The notes beneath the pieces were generated by a model, which was not told the DNA's origin, ran no database searches, and saw only the letters and a list, made by a program, of their open reading frames with translations. Position numbers and translations under genes: made by a program. This document shows, in pieces, positions 16,988-25,308 of a stretch of DNA of 64,000 nt. The first letter of the stretch is position 1; each line of letters starts with the position of its first letter. The stretch comes from Oscillospiraceae bacterium (GTDB taxonomy: Bacteria; Bacillota; Clostridia; Oscillospirales; Ruminococcaceae), in contig JAFUNR010000004.1 of the NCBI GenBank assembly GCA_017472965.1, positions 62,001 through 126,000 of the forward strand, in the 5' to 3' direction.

Positions 16988-17815
16988 TCATCCGGTGCGG
17001 CCGCGGCGGTACTGTGTGGGGGTCAGACCGGTCTGCTGCCGGAAAAAGGTGCTGAAATACTTCTCATTTTCAAAGCCGGTCTCTTCGGCGATCTGTGCTA
17101 CGCTGCGGTCGGTGCCGATCAGCAGCGCCTGCGCCTTCTGCAGCTTTTTCTGCGCCAGATACCGGTGGATGGATTCGCCGTAGGTCTGCCGGAAGATCCG
17201 CTGGGCGTGCCGCGGCGTGATGCCGATGCGGCGGCAGACCTCCGTCTGTGTCAGACCGCTTTCGGCGCAGCGCTCGAATTCGCTGCGCACCCGTGCGGCC
17301 AGCGGCGGGGCTTCGCGCTGCTGCGTCTGGTGCAGGTGCAGCAGGGTGCGGAACAAAAAGGTCTGCATCTCCGTCTGCCAGCTGTCCGGATCGGTCTCTT
17401 CCTCCGTGATGCGGGCGATCAGCGCCAGAAACTCCCCGCCCAAAGCGAACGGCGAAAACAGGATCTTATCCTGCAGACCGTACAGGCGTACCAGCTCCTG
17501 CCAGTGGCTGCCGGCCAGATTGACCCAGCAGAATTCCCAGTCCGCCTCCGGATAGTAAACATGGGAATCGCCGGCGGTCACAAGGAACAGGCTGCCGGGC
17601 ACGGCGCGGACCTGCTGCCCGTTCTGGCATACCGTGCCGCTGCCGGAAAGCGTCAGCCCGATGACGGAGATGGGCGAGCGCTCTCTTTCCACCCGGTATT
17701 GCGGCGCGCAGCGGTCAAAGCCTGCCATCTGGATATAAAACGGCATGCTGCGGCACAGGTCGGTTTCCAGATATCGGTATTTTCCCGTGCGGGTGTCCAT
17801 GTGGGAAGCAGCCAC
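16988..17815 (-). CDS. AraC family transcriptional regulator
   Basis: A 275-residue regulator with an N-terminal cupin-like domain (LTLSGSGTVCQNGQQ) and a C-terminal AraC double helix-turn-helix (RIGITPRHAQRIFRQTYGES and IAEETGFENEKYFSTFFR). A longer frame begins with ATG at 17839, but AAAGGAGG (17826-17833) falls inside it and 10 bases before a GTG at 17815, so the GTG is the likely start. It is divergent from the URO-D-like gene at 17945, whose promoter has a good -10 box but no recognisable -35, as expected for activator control. Confidence 0.85.
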   Translation of the reverse strand: MAASHMDTRTGKYRYLETDLCRSMPFYIQMAGFDRCAPQYRVERERSPISVIGLTLSGSGTVCQNGQQVRAVPGSLFLVTAGDSHVYYPEADWEFCWVNLAGSHWQELVRLYGLQDKILFSPFALGGEFLALIARITEEETDPDSWQTEMQTFLFRTLLHLHQTQQREAPPLAARVRSEFERCAESGLTQTEVCRRIGITPRHAQRIFRQTYGESIHRYLAQKKLQKAQALLIGTDRSVAQIAEETGFENEKYFSTFFRQQTGLTPTQYRRGRTG

Positions 17816-17903
17816 GGCAGATTCGCCTCCTTTATGCAAAATGATGTCGCATTTTCAAACTTATCTGTCGCGAAAAACGGTTTTTGCCTGCCGCTGCAGG
17901 TGC

Positions 17904-17909
17904 TATAAT
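17904..17909 (+). promoter_or_regulatory. -10 box of the third URO-D-like gene
   Basis: TATAAT lies 36 bp before the start codon. The -35 region (around 17881-17886, TTTTTG) does not match consensus, suggesting the divergent AraC protein is needed for activation. Confidence 0.55.
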
Positions 17910-17944
17910 GAGAAAAACAACTCCGGAAAGAGAGGGCAGGAAAA

Positions 17945-18988
17945 ATGGCACTCAGCGAAAAGGCGCGGCAGATCCTCAACCGGCAGGATCTCATCGAAAA
18001 GCGGGATCTCTGGTTTGACCGGATGGAAAAGCTGTTCCGCGGCGAAAATACCGGCTGGAACGAAAAGTATGTCTACGGCCTGAACGGCATCGTTTCCCAC
18101 ATTGCCTGCGATGATACCGATGCGCGGCTGCGGGTGGAAAACAGCCTTGAGGCACTGGCGGCGCAATACGAAGCGCTGGAAAATGAGACCTATTTCCGGC
18201 CGCTTTGCGTGGAGCATCCTCCTTTTGGTGTACACTTTATCGACAAACTGCTGGGGGCAGAGGTATATTTCTACGCCGGCCAGTGGTACAACAAATACCT
18301 GAATACGCCCGTCGGAAGCCTGAAAGTCCCGGTGCTGGAAAACGATCCGCTGTGGCAGGATTGCATGCGGGTCGCGGAGGCCTTCGTGGAGACGGATGTG
18401 GCGCTGCCGCTGTTCGGTCTGCCCACCATTGCCAGCGCGCTGAATATCGCCATCAACCTGTACGGTGAGCGTATTCTGGTGGCGATGATCGAGGAGCCGG
18501 AGGCAGCGCAGGCGGACCTGAACACCATCAACGAGGTGCTGTGCGATATCCACGCATGGTATCGGAAAACGGTTCCTCAAAAGCAGCTGCAGCCGGTGAT
18601 TTCGTGGAATCGCACCCAGCCGCCTGGTTACGGTCAGCTTTGCGGGTGCAGCACCCATCTGCTTTCGCCGTACCTGTACGGAGAGATGGTGGCGCCGCTG
18701 GATAACCGTCTGCTGGAGGTATACTCCTGCGGCGGTTTGATCCATCTGTGCGGCTCTCACACCCAGCACATGGAAATTTTCCGCAATATGCCGGCGCTGA
18801 AGGCGGTTCAGCTGAACGATGATGCGGCGCGGGATTTCAAAAAATACTACGAGGGCCTGCGCAGCGATCAGATCATCTACCTGAACCCCTGCGAGGGGAT
18901 GTCGGTGGAACAGGCCATGGACATCTGCGGCGGCGACCGTCTGGTGATCGCTGCCGATCTGGATGCGCCGGTGCTGAAGAAAAACTGA
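17945..18988 (+). CDS. URO-D superfamily protein with a MtaA-type zinc motif (paralogue of 6792-7796)
   Basis: A 347-residue URO-D-fold protein closely related to the one at 6792-7796. Shared landmarks are TPVGSLK/TPVGSLQ, QPPGYGQLCGCST, GGLIHLCGSH and the late Cys motif NPCEGM versus LPCDGM, which give the His-x-Cys-xn-Cys zinc pattern of corrinoid methyltransferases. The two copies have different partners: this one is alone with a divergent AraC regulator, the other has a phosphodiesterase. No corrinoid protein is encoded nearby. Haem synthesis is unlikely because the conserved HemE N-terminal motifs are missing. Substrate unknown. Confidence 0.8.
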   Translation: MALSEKARQILNRQDLIEKRDLWFDRMEKLFRGENTGWNEKYVYGLNGIVSHIACDDTDARLRVENSLEALAAQYEALENETYFRPLCVEHPPFGVHFIDKLLGAEVYFYAGQWYNKYLNTPVGSLKVPVLENDPLWQDCMRVAEAFVETDVALPLFGLPTIASALNIAINLYGERILVAMIEEPEAAQADLNTINEVLCDIHAWYRKTVPQKQLQPVISWNRTQPPGYGQLCGCSTHLLSPYLYGEMVAPLDNRLLEVYSCGGLIHLCGSHTQHMEIFRNMPALKAVQLNDDAARDFKKYYEGLRSDQIIYLNPCEGMSVEQAMDICGGDRLVIAADLDAPVLKKN

Positions 18989-19015
18989 CCGCCGGAATAG
19001 AAATCAAACCGCAAA

Positions 19016-19055
19016 ACGCGGAGCGTGTGCAGGAATGCAGCCGCTCCGTGTTTTT
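19016..19055 (+). terminator. Intrinsic terminator between convergent URO-D-like and pyruvate kinase genes
   Basis: ACGCGGAGCG (19016-19025) pairs with CGCTCCGTGT (19042-19051), one G-T pair, followed by TTTTT. Confidence 0.75.
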
Positions 19056-19056
19056 A

Positions 19057-20034
19057 TTATGTATTCTGTAGCCAGTGTTCCGCCTCCCGTGCGGTGTTGG
19101 CCATGTAGGTGATGGCCTCCACCGGCCAGCGGCCTGCGGCGGTCTCACCGGTGAGCATCACGCCCCAGCTGCCGTCTGCCACGGCGTTGAAGATATCGCT
19201 CACCTCGGCGCGGGTGGGCACAGGGTTCTGCTCCATGGATGCCAGCATCTGCGTCACGGTGATGAACGGTTTGCCGGCTTTGCGGCAGGCGGCGGCAATG
19301 TGCTTTTGCACCGCGGGCAGCTGCCACAGCGGCATATCGTTGCCCAGATCGCCGCGGGCGATGATCACCACATCGGCCTGCTCGATGATGCCTTCCAGCT
19401 CCCGCACACCGGCCATGGATTCGATCTTGGCGAAGATCTGTACCTCCGGTGCACCGATCTCCTTCAATATGGCACGCACACCGGCCAGATCCGCGCCGCT
19501 GCGTACAAAGGGCTGCATCAGCGCAGTGACGCCGTAGGCCGATGCCTTTTTCAGGTTGTCGATATCGTGCTGTGTCAGCAGCGGCAGCTGTACCTCGATG
19601 CCCGGCAGCTTGACGCTTTTGTGCCCTTTCAGCACGCCGCCGCGGAGCACGGCGGCGTGTTCCTTGTCCAGCACCCGCACCAGCAGTCTGCCATCATCCA
19701 GCATCAGCTCCTGCCCGGGGGTAAGATACCCCTCCAGCACCGCCGGCAGCGGAATCCCGCCTTCGCCCAGCAGCACCGTTTCGCCCTCGGTCAGCATCAG
19801 CGGCGCTTTCAGTCCGCCGATGCGCAGCTCAGGCCCCTGCATATCGATCAGCAGCTGCGCATCGATGCCCGCTGCCTTTGCCGCTGCATGGAACGCCGCC
19901 AGCAGATCGCTGCTCTCGGCAAGCCCCGTGTGGGAAAGATTCAGCCGCATGCCGGTCATGCCGGCGCGGAACATGGCCTCCAGCGTTTTCTGCTCTGCGC
20001 AGGCGGGGCCCAGCGTACCGAATACCTGTATCAT
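19057..20034 (-). CDS. Short pyruvate kinase-like protein lacking the C-terminal domain
   Basis: The 325-residue protein has the pyruvate kinase barrel: TLGPAC at the start, RLNLSHT, the catalytic Lys in AKIES, IARGDLG with metal ligands, TVTQMLASM and LTGETAAGRWPVEA. It ends right after the barrel, so the C-terminal allosteric domain of about 130 residues is absent; full pyruvate kinases have about 470 residues. Domain B is also compact. The stop is followed at once by a terminator, so this looks like a stable short form rather than a recent break. It could be a working pyruvate kinase without allosteric control or a relative acting on another enol-phosphate. It is divergent from a DeoR regulator. 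Confidence 0.75.
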   Translation of the reverse strand: MIQVFGTLGPACAEQKTLEAMFRAGMTGMRLNLSHTGLAESSDLLAAFHAAAKAAGIDAQLLIDMQGPELRIGGLKAPLMLTEGETVLLGEGGIPLPAVLEGYLTPGQELMLDDGRLLVRVLDKEHAAVLRGGVLKGHKSVKLPGIEVQLPLLTQHDIDNLKKASAYGVTALMQPFVRSGADLAGVRAILKEIGAPEVQIFAKIESMAGVRELEGIIEQADVVIIARGDLGNDMPLWQLPAVQKHIAAACRKAGKPFITVTQMLASMEQNPVPTRAEVSDIFNAVADGSWGVMLTGETAAGRWPVEAITYMANTAREAEHWLQNT

Positions 20035-20080
20035 CGTGTCTCTCCTGTATCCACCGGAATTTCAAATATACTCTGCGGTT

Positions 20081-20109
20081 ATTATACCATATCGCGCGGG
20101 GAAAAACAA
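20081..20109 (-). promoter_or_regulatory. Promoter of the short pyruvate kinase gene
   Basis: On the minus strand TTGTTT (20104-20109) lies 17 bp before TATAAT (20081-20086). The start codon is 47 bp further on. Confidence 0.65.
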
Positions 20110-20221
20110 ACGCATATCCGATTACCGAAAATATTGAAATATGATGGAATATGTGGTAAATTATAACTGCAAGCTTGCGAAACAAAAATAAACAAAAATC
20201 AATGAAAAAGGAGTATGCCTT

Positions 20222-21007
20222 ATGTTTATGGAAGAGCGGCAGCGCGAGATCGCGCGCTGCATCGAAGAACAGGGCAAGATCACGGTGGCCCAGATCGTTG
20301 CCCGGTATGCGGTATCGGATGAATCCGCCCGGCGGGATCTGCGTATGTTGGAGCAGCAGGGGCTGTGTCGCCGTACCCACGGCGGGGCACTGGCTCCGGT
20401 ACAGGTGAGCTCGCACCCTGCGGAGAACAGAGATTTTGCCGCGATGCCGGTTTATGAGACGTATGACCGTATCGCGGCGTATGCGGCGGCACAGGTGCGG
20501 GAAAATGACACCGTTTATCTGTGCGGCGGCAGCTTCGGACATATCCTGCTGCGCCATCTGCCGAAGGATATCCCCTTTACCGTTGTGGTCAATCAGGTGG
20601 ATGTGGCAAAAGAGCTGCGCGGCTGGGAAAATGCGGCAGTGTACATTGCCGGCGGACAGATGCGAAAAAGCGGCTCGGTGACGGATGCCATGGCGGCGGC
20701 CTTTGTGTCGCAGATGCATTTCGATCTGTGCTTTCTCACCGGTGCGGGCCTGACCGCCGGCTTCGGTCTTTCCAATGTCACCGCCGAGACTGCTGAATTC
20801 CAGCGCACTGTGCTGAAAAACAGCCGCCGCAGCCTGCTGCTGATGCCGGGCAGCAAGGTGGGAAGGGAGGCTTTCATGCGTGTGTGCACCGCGCAGGAGT
20901 TTGATGCGGTCATCACCGACTGGGAGTGCGCACCGGAGCATATTACGGCCCTGCGCGAGAGCGGAGCAGAGGTGATCACCGTTGAAAGACAAACCGCCGA
21001 CGCGTGA
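20222..21007 (+). CDS. DeoR family transcriptional regulator
   Basis: A 261-residue repressor. The N-terminal DeoR winged helix has KITVAQIVARYAVSDESARRD and the typical CRRTHGGA wing. The effector domain (residues about 80-250) has the sugar-phosphate-isomerase-like fold with a LTGAGLTAGFGLSN segment, so the ligand is probably a phosphorylated sugar. AAAGGAG lies 8 bases before the ATG. It overlaps by 26 bp with a small XRE protein gene. Its position divergent from the pyruvate kinase-like gene suggests that gene as a target. Confidence 0.88.
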   Translation: MFMEERQREIARCIEEQGKITVAQIVARYAVSDESARRDLRMLEQQGLCRRTHGGALAPVQVSSHPAENRDFAAMPVYETYDRIAAYAAAQVRENDTVYLCGGSFGHILLRHLPKDIPFTVVVNQVDVAKELRGWENAAVYIAGGQMRKSGSVTDAMAAAFVSQMHFDLCFLTGAGLTAGFGLSNVTAETAEFQRTVLKNSRRSLLLMPGSKVGREAFMRVCTAQEFDAVITDWECAPEHITALRESGAEVITVERQTADA

Positions 21008-21185
21008 ACAGGCGCTGCGCTGGCGCATTCTGGAGCAGTATGTCAGCCTGCGCCAGTTTGCTGCCGCCGCAGATGTACCCTACAGCACCCTGCTGACTTT
21101 GCTGGAGCGCGGAGTGGGCGGCGCAGCCTTTGACACGGTTCTGCGCATCTGCCGCACCCTTTCGATGGATCCCTTCGAAATCTGA
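20982..21185 (+). CDS. Small XRE-like helix-turn-helix protein, TTG start
   Basis: A 67-residue protein that is almost only a DNA-binding fold: LRQFAAAADVPYSTLLTLLE gives the helix-turn-helix and FDTVLRICRTLSMDPFEI the following helices. The start codon is TTG, preceded by AGAGGTGAT at good spacing, and lies within the end of the DeoR gene. The two are probably cotranslated. Role unknown; small proteins of this type are common in Clostridia and may act as stand-alone regulators. Confidence 0.65.
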   Translation: MKDKPPTREQALRWRILEQYVSLRQFAAAADVPYSTLLTLLERGVGGAAFDTVLRICRTLSMDPFEI

Positions 21186-21233
21186 CAAAGCTCTGCCGGT
21201 TGCGGCAGACTGCGCCCTGCCTGTTTGGACAGG

Positions 21234-21278
21234 ATCCGCTCTTTGTACCTGTTATACTGGTGCAAAGAGCGGATTTTT
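21234..21278 (+). terminator. Intrinsic terminator after the DeoR/XRE pair
   Basis: A perfect 12-bp stem (21234-21245 with 21263-21274) is followed by TTTTT. It ends 23 bp before the SpoIIE-like start, so that gene needs a promoter that overlaps the hairpin region or reads through it. Confidence 0.8.
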
Positions 21279-21301
21279 GTTATCGGAGAGGATGGTACGG
21301 A

Positions 21302-23644
21302 ATGGGACAGGCTGTCAGGGAACAGCAAACGGAACAGCGCAGAAAAACGACAGGCGGTAATCTGCAGATACGGCTGCTGGCGGCGGTGCGGCGGCGGATC
21401 GGTGCACTGTGCGCCGCCATGCCAAAGGCATGGCGGAAGCTGCGCCCGTGGGCGGCGGGCTTTGCGCGCTGCGGGGTGTGCGCCGCTGCGGCGGCCGTGG
21501 TGCTGCCGGGAAATATCGCTCCCTTCGGTCTGGCGCTGTGTATTGCCGTGCCGCAGCAGGCAGCTTTTCTATGCAGCGTATGCTGTGCGCTGGGGGGCTT
21601 TGCCGCACTGCCCGTACCGCTGGCGATGGGACAGGCGGCGGGCGCGCTGCTGATCGGTGCACTGCGGCTGGTGCTGGGGCGTCAGAATGCCTTCTGGGCC
21701 GGCGTAGCAGGGGTGACGGTATGCAGTATGCTTTCGCAGACCGCTGCGGCTATGGGGCAGCCGCAGGCGGGGCCGCTGCGCTGGCTGGTGCAGGGCTGCC
21801 TTGTGCTGGCACTGGCGCTTTTTTACCGGGAGGTCCGTCCCGACGGTCTGTTCGGGGAAGCACCTCGCCGGCAGGCGGTGCGGATGGCGGTGTGGACAAG
21901 CATCGGCTGTGCGCTGGCGGTGCTGCCGTCACCCTGGCTGGGCTGTGCAGTGGGTTTTGTGTCGTTGGTGCTGTGTGCGCTGGAGCGTCCCGCACGACTG
22001 ACGCTTGTCTGGGCAGCTGCAGCATTGGGCGGTCTGGCTGCCCATGCTGATCTGAGCTGGCTGCCGGCAGGGCTCTTTGCCGCATGGGCTGCTTCCTGCT
22101 TCGGCGGCCGCCGGCGTGTGATGGCCGCAGTCTGGTGGGGGGCAGGTCTGCTGGGGATCTTTACGGCTGCGGATCTGCCCGCACTGGGCGCCCTGCTGTT
22201 GGCAAACGCCTGCACGGCGGCGGCGTTTTGTCTGCTGCCGGAACGTTTTTTTCTTCGGCTGGACGAAATGCTGACGGCGGCGGAGGAAAGATCCTGTACG
22301 GCGCCGGTACGCGCGCTGCAGGCGCTGGCCTGCGGTCTGCGGGCCATTGGCAACGGTGTGGAGGCGGTGGGCCGTGCGGCTGCACAGCCGCCGGAGGATC
22401 CCAATGCGCCGGTGGAGACCGTGTGCCGGCAGGTGTGCAGCGCCTGTACGCAAAAGGCCCGCTGCTGGGGCGCTGGCTACGATGATACTCAGAACGCCAT
22501 GCAGGGTTTTCTGGATGGATGGAGAAAGGAATGCAAAGCGGAGTTCGCTCCGTGGTTTATATGTACGCGGCAGAGCGCGGTGCGCACCGCACTGCTGCGG
22601 GCGGAAAATCTGCGGGTACTGCGCCGCGCCGGTCAGGCAGAGGCAGGCGTACTGCGCGGCACGGTCAGCGGGCAGTACCGCGCCATGGCAGACGGGCTGT
22701 ACCGCATGGCGGAAAGCTGGCAGCCGGATTCCCCGCAGCCGCACCTGACCTCCCGGCTGCAGGCTTTAACGGAGACGATGCAGCTTCCGGTACGGCAGCT
22801 GGCTGCGGTGCGCCGTCCGGACGGCAGCCTTGCAGTGACGCTGCAGCTGCGCAGTGCAAGGCTGAGCGATGATGCAGCGCAGCAGCTCACCGCTGCGGTC
22901 AGCCGTCTGTGCGGTACTCCCATGCAGCTGGATGCTGCCGGAGGAGCCCCGGACGGCGGCAGCGGTCAGATGCTTTGCTTTGAACCGGTACCTTTTTGCG
23001 GCGTGGAGACCGGTGCAGCCAGCCGGGCTTATAAAGGCGTTTGCGGGGATGTGACCGAAGAGCTGCAGCACGGCGGCAATTGCTGTCTGGTGCTGTGCGA
23101 CGGCATGGGTACCGGTGCGGATGCAGCTGTGGAGGCCAAGCTGGCGGCGCTTTTCACCGCCCGGCTGCTTCGTGCCGGCTTTGAAGAGGATGTGGCGGCA
23201 CGGCTGGTCAATGCCGCGCTGCTTGCCCGCGCTCCGGGGGATCAGGGCAGCACGCTGGATGTGCTGCGCATCCGCGGCGCGGACGGCAGAGCGTTTATAT
23301 ATAAAGCGGGGGCGTGTCCGGGGTATCTGGTGCGCGGGACACAGGTGCGCCGCCTTGGTGCGGAGGATGGCAATACGGCGCTGGGGCTTCCGCTGGGCGC
23401 CGCCGGCACCGTGCGGGACTGGCGGCTGGAAGTCAGCCTTGTGCCGGGGGATCTGCTGGTGCTGGCAAGTGACGGCCTTTTTGAACAGGGCGAGGCCGTT
23501 TTCCTCCGTGCGCTGCGGGCGCTGCAGCCGGATACCCCGCAGCGCATGGCGCAGGCGCTGCTGGATGCCTGCGCCGCCGCCCCTCAGGATGATTGCACCG
23601 TGCTGCTCGCCCGCATCACGGCAGGCAGAAAAAAATACAGGTGA
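21302..23644 (+). CDS. spoIIE: SpoIIE-like membrane PP2C phosphatase
   Basis: A 780-residue protein with about ten hydrophobic segments in residues 40-310, a middle region with a Cys cluster (CRQVCSACTQKARCW) as in SpoIIE, and a C-terminal PP2C domain. PP2C metal ligands are visible in LVLCDGMGTGADA, VLASDGLFEQG and PQDDCTVLL. In spore formers SpoIIE dephosphorylates SpoIIAA to release sigma-F in the forespore. The ATG at 21302 has GGAGAGG upstream; the longer frame from 21200 reads back into the terminator. No other sporulation gene is in the window, so whether this species forms spores cannot be said. Confidence 0.88.
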   Translation: MGQAVREQQTEQRRKTTGGNLQIRLLAAVRRRIGALCAAMPKAWRKLRPWAAGFARCGVCAAAAAVVLPGNIAPFGLALCIAVPQQAAFLCSVCCALGGFAALPVPLAMGQAAGALLIGALRLVLGRQNAFWAGVAGVTVCSMLSQTAAAMGQPQAGPLRWLVQGCLVLALALFYREVRPDGLFGEAPRRQAVRMAVWTSIGCALAVLPSPWLGCAVGFVSLVLCALERPARLTLVWAAAALGGLAAHADLSWLPAGLFAAWAASCFGGRRRVMAAVWWGAGLLGIFTAADLPALGALLLANACTAAAFCLLPERFFLRLDEMLTAAEERSCTAPVRALQALACGLRAIGNGVEAVGRAAAQPPEDPNAPVETVCRQVCSACTQKARCWGAGYDDTQNAMQGFLDGWRKECKAEFAPWFICTRQSAVRTALLRAENLRVLRRAGQAEAGVLRGTVSGQYRAMADGLYRMAESWQPDSPQPHLTSRLQALTETMQLPVRQLAAVRRPDGSLAVTLQLRSARLSDDAAQQLTAAVSRLCGTPMQLDAAGGAPDGGSGQMLCFEPVPFCGVETGAASRAYKGVCGDVTEELQHGGNCCLVLCDGMGTGADAAVEAKLAALFTARLLRAGFEEDVAARLVNAALLARAPGDQGSTLDVLRIRGADGRAFIYKAGACPGYLVRGTQVRRLGAEDGNTALGLPLGAAGTVRDWRLEVSLVPGDLLVLASDGLFEQGEAVFLRALRALQPDTPQRMAQALLDACAAAPQDDCTVLLARITAGRKKYR

Positions 23645-23656
23645 TTTCCCGCACGG

Positions 23657-23690
23657 CTTCCGCAGTCTTTTGGCTGCGGAAGTTCTTTTT
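23657..23690 (+). terminator. Intrinsic terminator after the SpoIIE-like gene
   Basis: CTTCCGCAG (23657-23665) pairs with CTGCGGAAG (23674-23682), followed by a T-rich run. Confidence 0.8.
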
Positions 23691-23723
23691 TGCATTTGTG
23701 AGGCACAAAAAACAAAATAATAC

Positions 23724-23752
23724 TTGCAAAAACCGTGCGTTTTAGGTAATAT
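23724..23752 (+). promoter_or_regulatory. Promoter of the rhamnose operon
   Basis: TTGCAA (23724-23729) and TAATAT (23747-23752) are 17 bp apart. The leader to rhaB is about 83 nt. Confidence 0.6.
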
Positions 23753-23841
23753 AGAACTGTATGAGAAGCAAGCGGGGAAAGACCTGCTGCAAAAGGAAAC
23801 AACGGGCGCGTACAATGCGTCTTTGAAAGGAGAACGACCCT

Positions 23842-25242
23842 ATGAAATACTATCTGGCAGTTGACATCGGTGCTTCCAGCGGCCGTCATATCCTCGCTCA
23901 TGTTGAGGATGGCAAGATGATCCTGGAGGAAGTCTACCGTTTCGAGAACGGTGCCTCCAAGCGGAACGGTCATGATTGCTGGGATCTGGAGCATCTGTAC
24001 AAGAGCATTCTGGAAGGCATGAAGGCCTGCGGCGATATGGGCAAGGCTCCCGTCAGCATGGGCATCGATACCTTCGGCGTCGACTTCGTCCTGCTGGATG
24101 AAAACGGCGAGATCATCGGCGATACCGTCGCCTACCGTGATGCCCGTACCGAGGGTATGGACAAGGTGGTGGAGCAGACCATCTCCTGGGCTGACCTGTA
24201 CAGCCGCATCGGTATCCAGAAGGCTGTTTTCAACTCCATCTATCAGTTTGAGGCTCTGAAGGGCGAGCATCCCGAGCAGCTGGCCGCCGCCAAGCGCTTC
24301 CTGATGATCCCCGAGTATTTCAATTACCGTCTGACCGGCAATGCCGTCAACGAGTATACCAACAACACCACCACCTCTCTGATCAACGCCCGTACCAAGA
24401 CCTGGGACTGGGAGGTTCTGGAGAAGCTGGGCATCCCCGCCGGCATCTTCGGCGAGCCCGCTATGCCCGGCACTCTGGTCGGCACCCTGACCGAGGAAGC
24501 CAAGGCTTATGTCGGCTATGACTGCAAGGTCATGCTGCCCGCTACCCATGACACCGGCTCTGCCTATCTGGCTGTGCCCGCCCGCGATGACAAGGCTGTG
24601 TACATCTCCTCCGGCACCTGGAGCCTGCTGGGTGTCGAGAATACCGAGCCCATCACCAACGAGGCTGCCATGGCCGAGAACTTCACCAACGAGGGCGGCT
24701 ACAAGTACCGCTTCCGCTTCCTGAAGAACATCATGGGCCTGTGGATGATCCAGTCCATCCGCCGCAATCTGGATAAGAAGTATTCCTTTGCCGAGCTGGA
24801 GGCTTTTGCCCGCGAGGCTTCCGATTTCACCAGCATCGTGGATGTCAACGATGACTGCTTCATGAACCCCGTCAATATGATCGATGCCGTCAAGGAGTAC
24901 TGCGCCAAGTCCGGCCAGCCCGTGCCCGAGACTGTCGGTCAGGTCATGCAGTGCGTGTACATCTCTCTGGCTGATTGTTATGCCAAGTCCATCAAGGGTC
25001 TGGAGAAGATCACCGGCAAGACCTATACCAGCATCAACATCGTCGGCGGCGGCAGCAAAGACGGCTACCTGAACGAGCTGACTGCCAAGGCCAGCGGCCT
25101 GACCGTGTTCGCCGGCCCCACCGAGGGCACCGCTCTGGGCAACCTGATGGTCCTGATGATGGACGAGGGCGAGTACGCCGATCTGGCCGAGGCCCGCGAA
25201 GCCATCAAGGCCAGCTTCGAGATCAAGGAGATCCGCGGTTAA
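23842..25242 (+). CDS. rhaB: Rhamnulokinase
   Basis: The 466-residue FGGY-family kinase phosphorylates L-rhamnulose. It has the N-terminal phosphate loop AVDIGASSGRH, the substrate region GIDTFGVDFVLLD, the ATHDTGSAYLAVPA motif typical of RhaB, and the C-terminal GGGSKDGYLNEL adenosine motif. AAAGGAGAACGACC precedes ATG. It lies 66 bp before rhaA. Codon choice (mostly CTG, AAG, GCC, ACC) marks a highly expressed gene. No rhamnulose-1-phosphate aldolase or mutarotase is present in the window. Confidence 0.95.
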   Translation: MKYYLAVDIGASSGRHILAHVEDGKMILEEVYRFENGASKRNGHDCWDLEHLYKSILEGMKACGDMGKAPVSMGIDTFGVDFVLLDENGEIIGDTVAYRDARTEGMDKVVEQTISWADLYSRIGIQKAVFNSIYQFEALKGEHPEQLAAAKRFLMIPEYFNYRLTGNAVNEYTNNTTTSLINARTKTWDWEVLEKLGIPAGIFGEPAMPGTLVGTLTEEAKAYVGYDCKVMLPATHDTGSAYLAVPARDDKAVYISSGTWSLLGVENTEPITNEAAMAENFTNEGGYKYRFRFLKNIMGLWMIQSIRRNLDKKYSFAELEAFAREASDFTSIVDVNDDCFMNPVNMIDAVKEYCAKSGQPVPETVGQVMQCVYISLADCYAKSIKGLEKITGKTYTSINIVGGGSKDGYLNELTAKASGLTVFAGPTEGTALGNLMVLMMDEGEYADLAEAREAIKASFEIKEIRG

Positions 25243-25308
25243 TCCCCGATCTGATACATTCGTTATCCGTTACCAAATCAAACATAAACAAAAAGGAGAA
25301 TTCGTAAC

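Noticed and set aside
21253-21258. TATACT as a promoter -10 box for the SpoIIE-like gene
   Set aside because: It sits in the loop of the upstream terminator and the nearest TTG-type -35 is 22 bp away; too weak to call.
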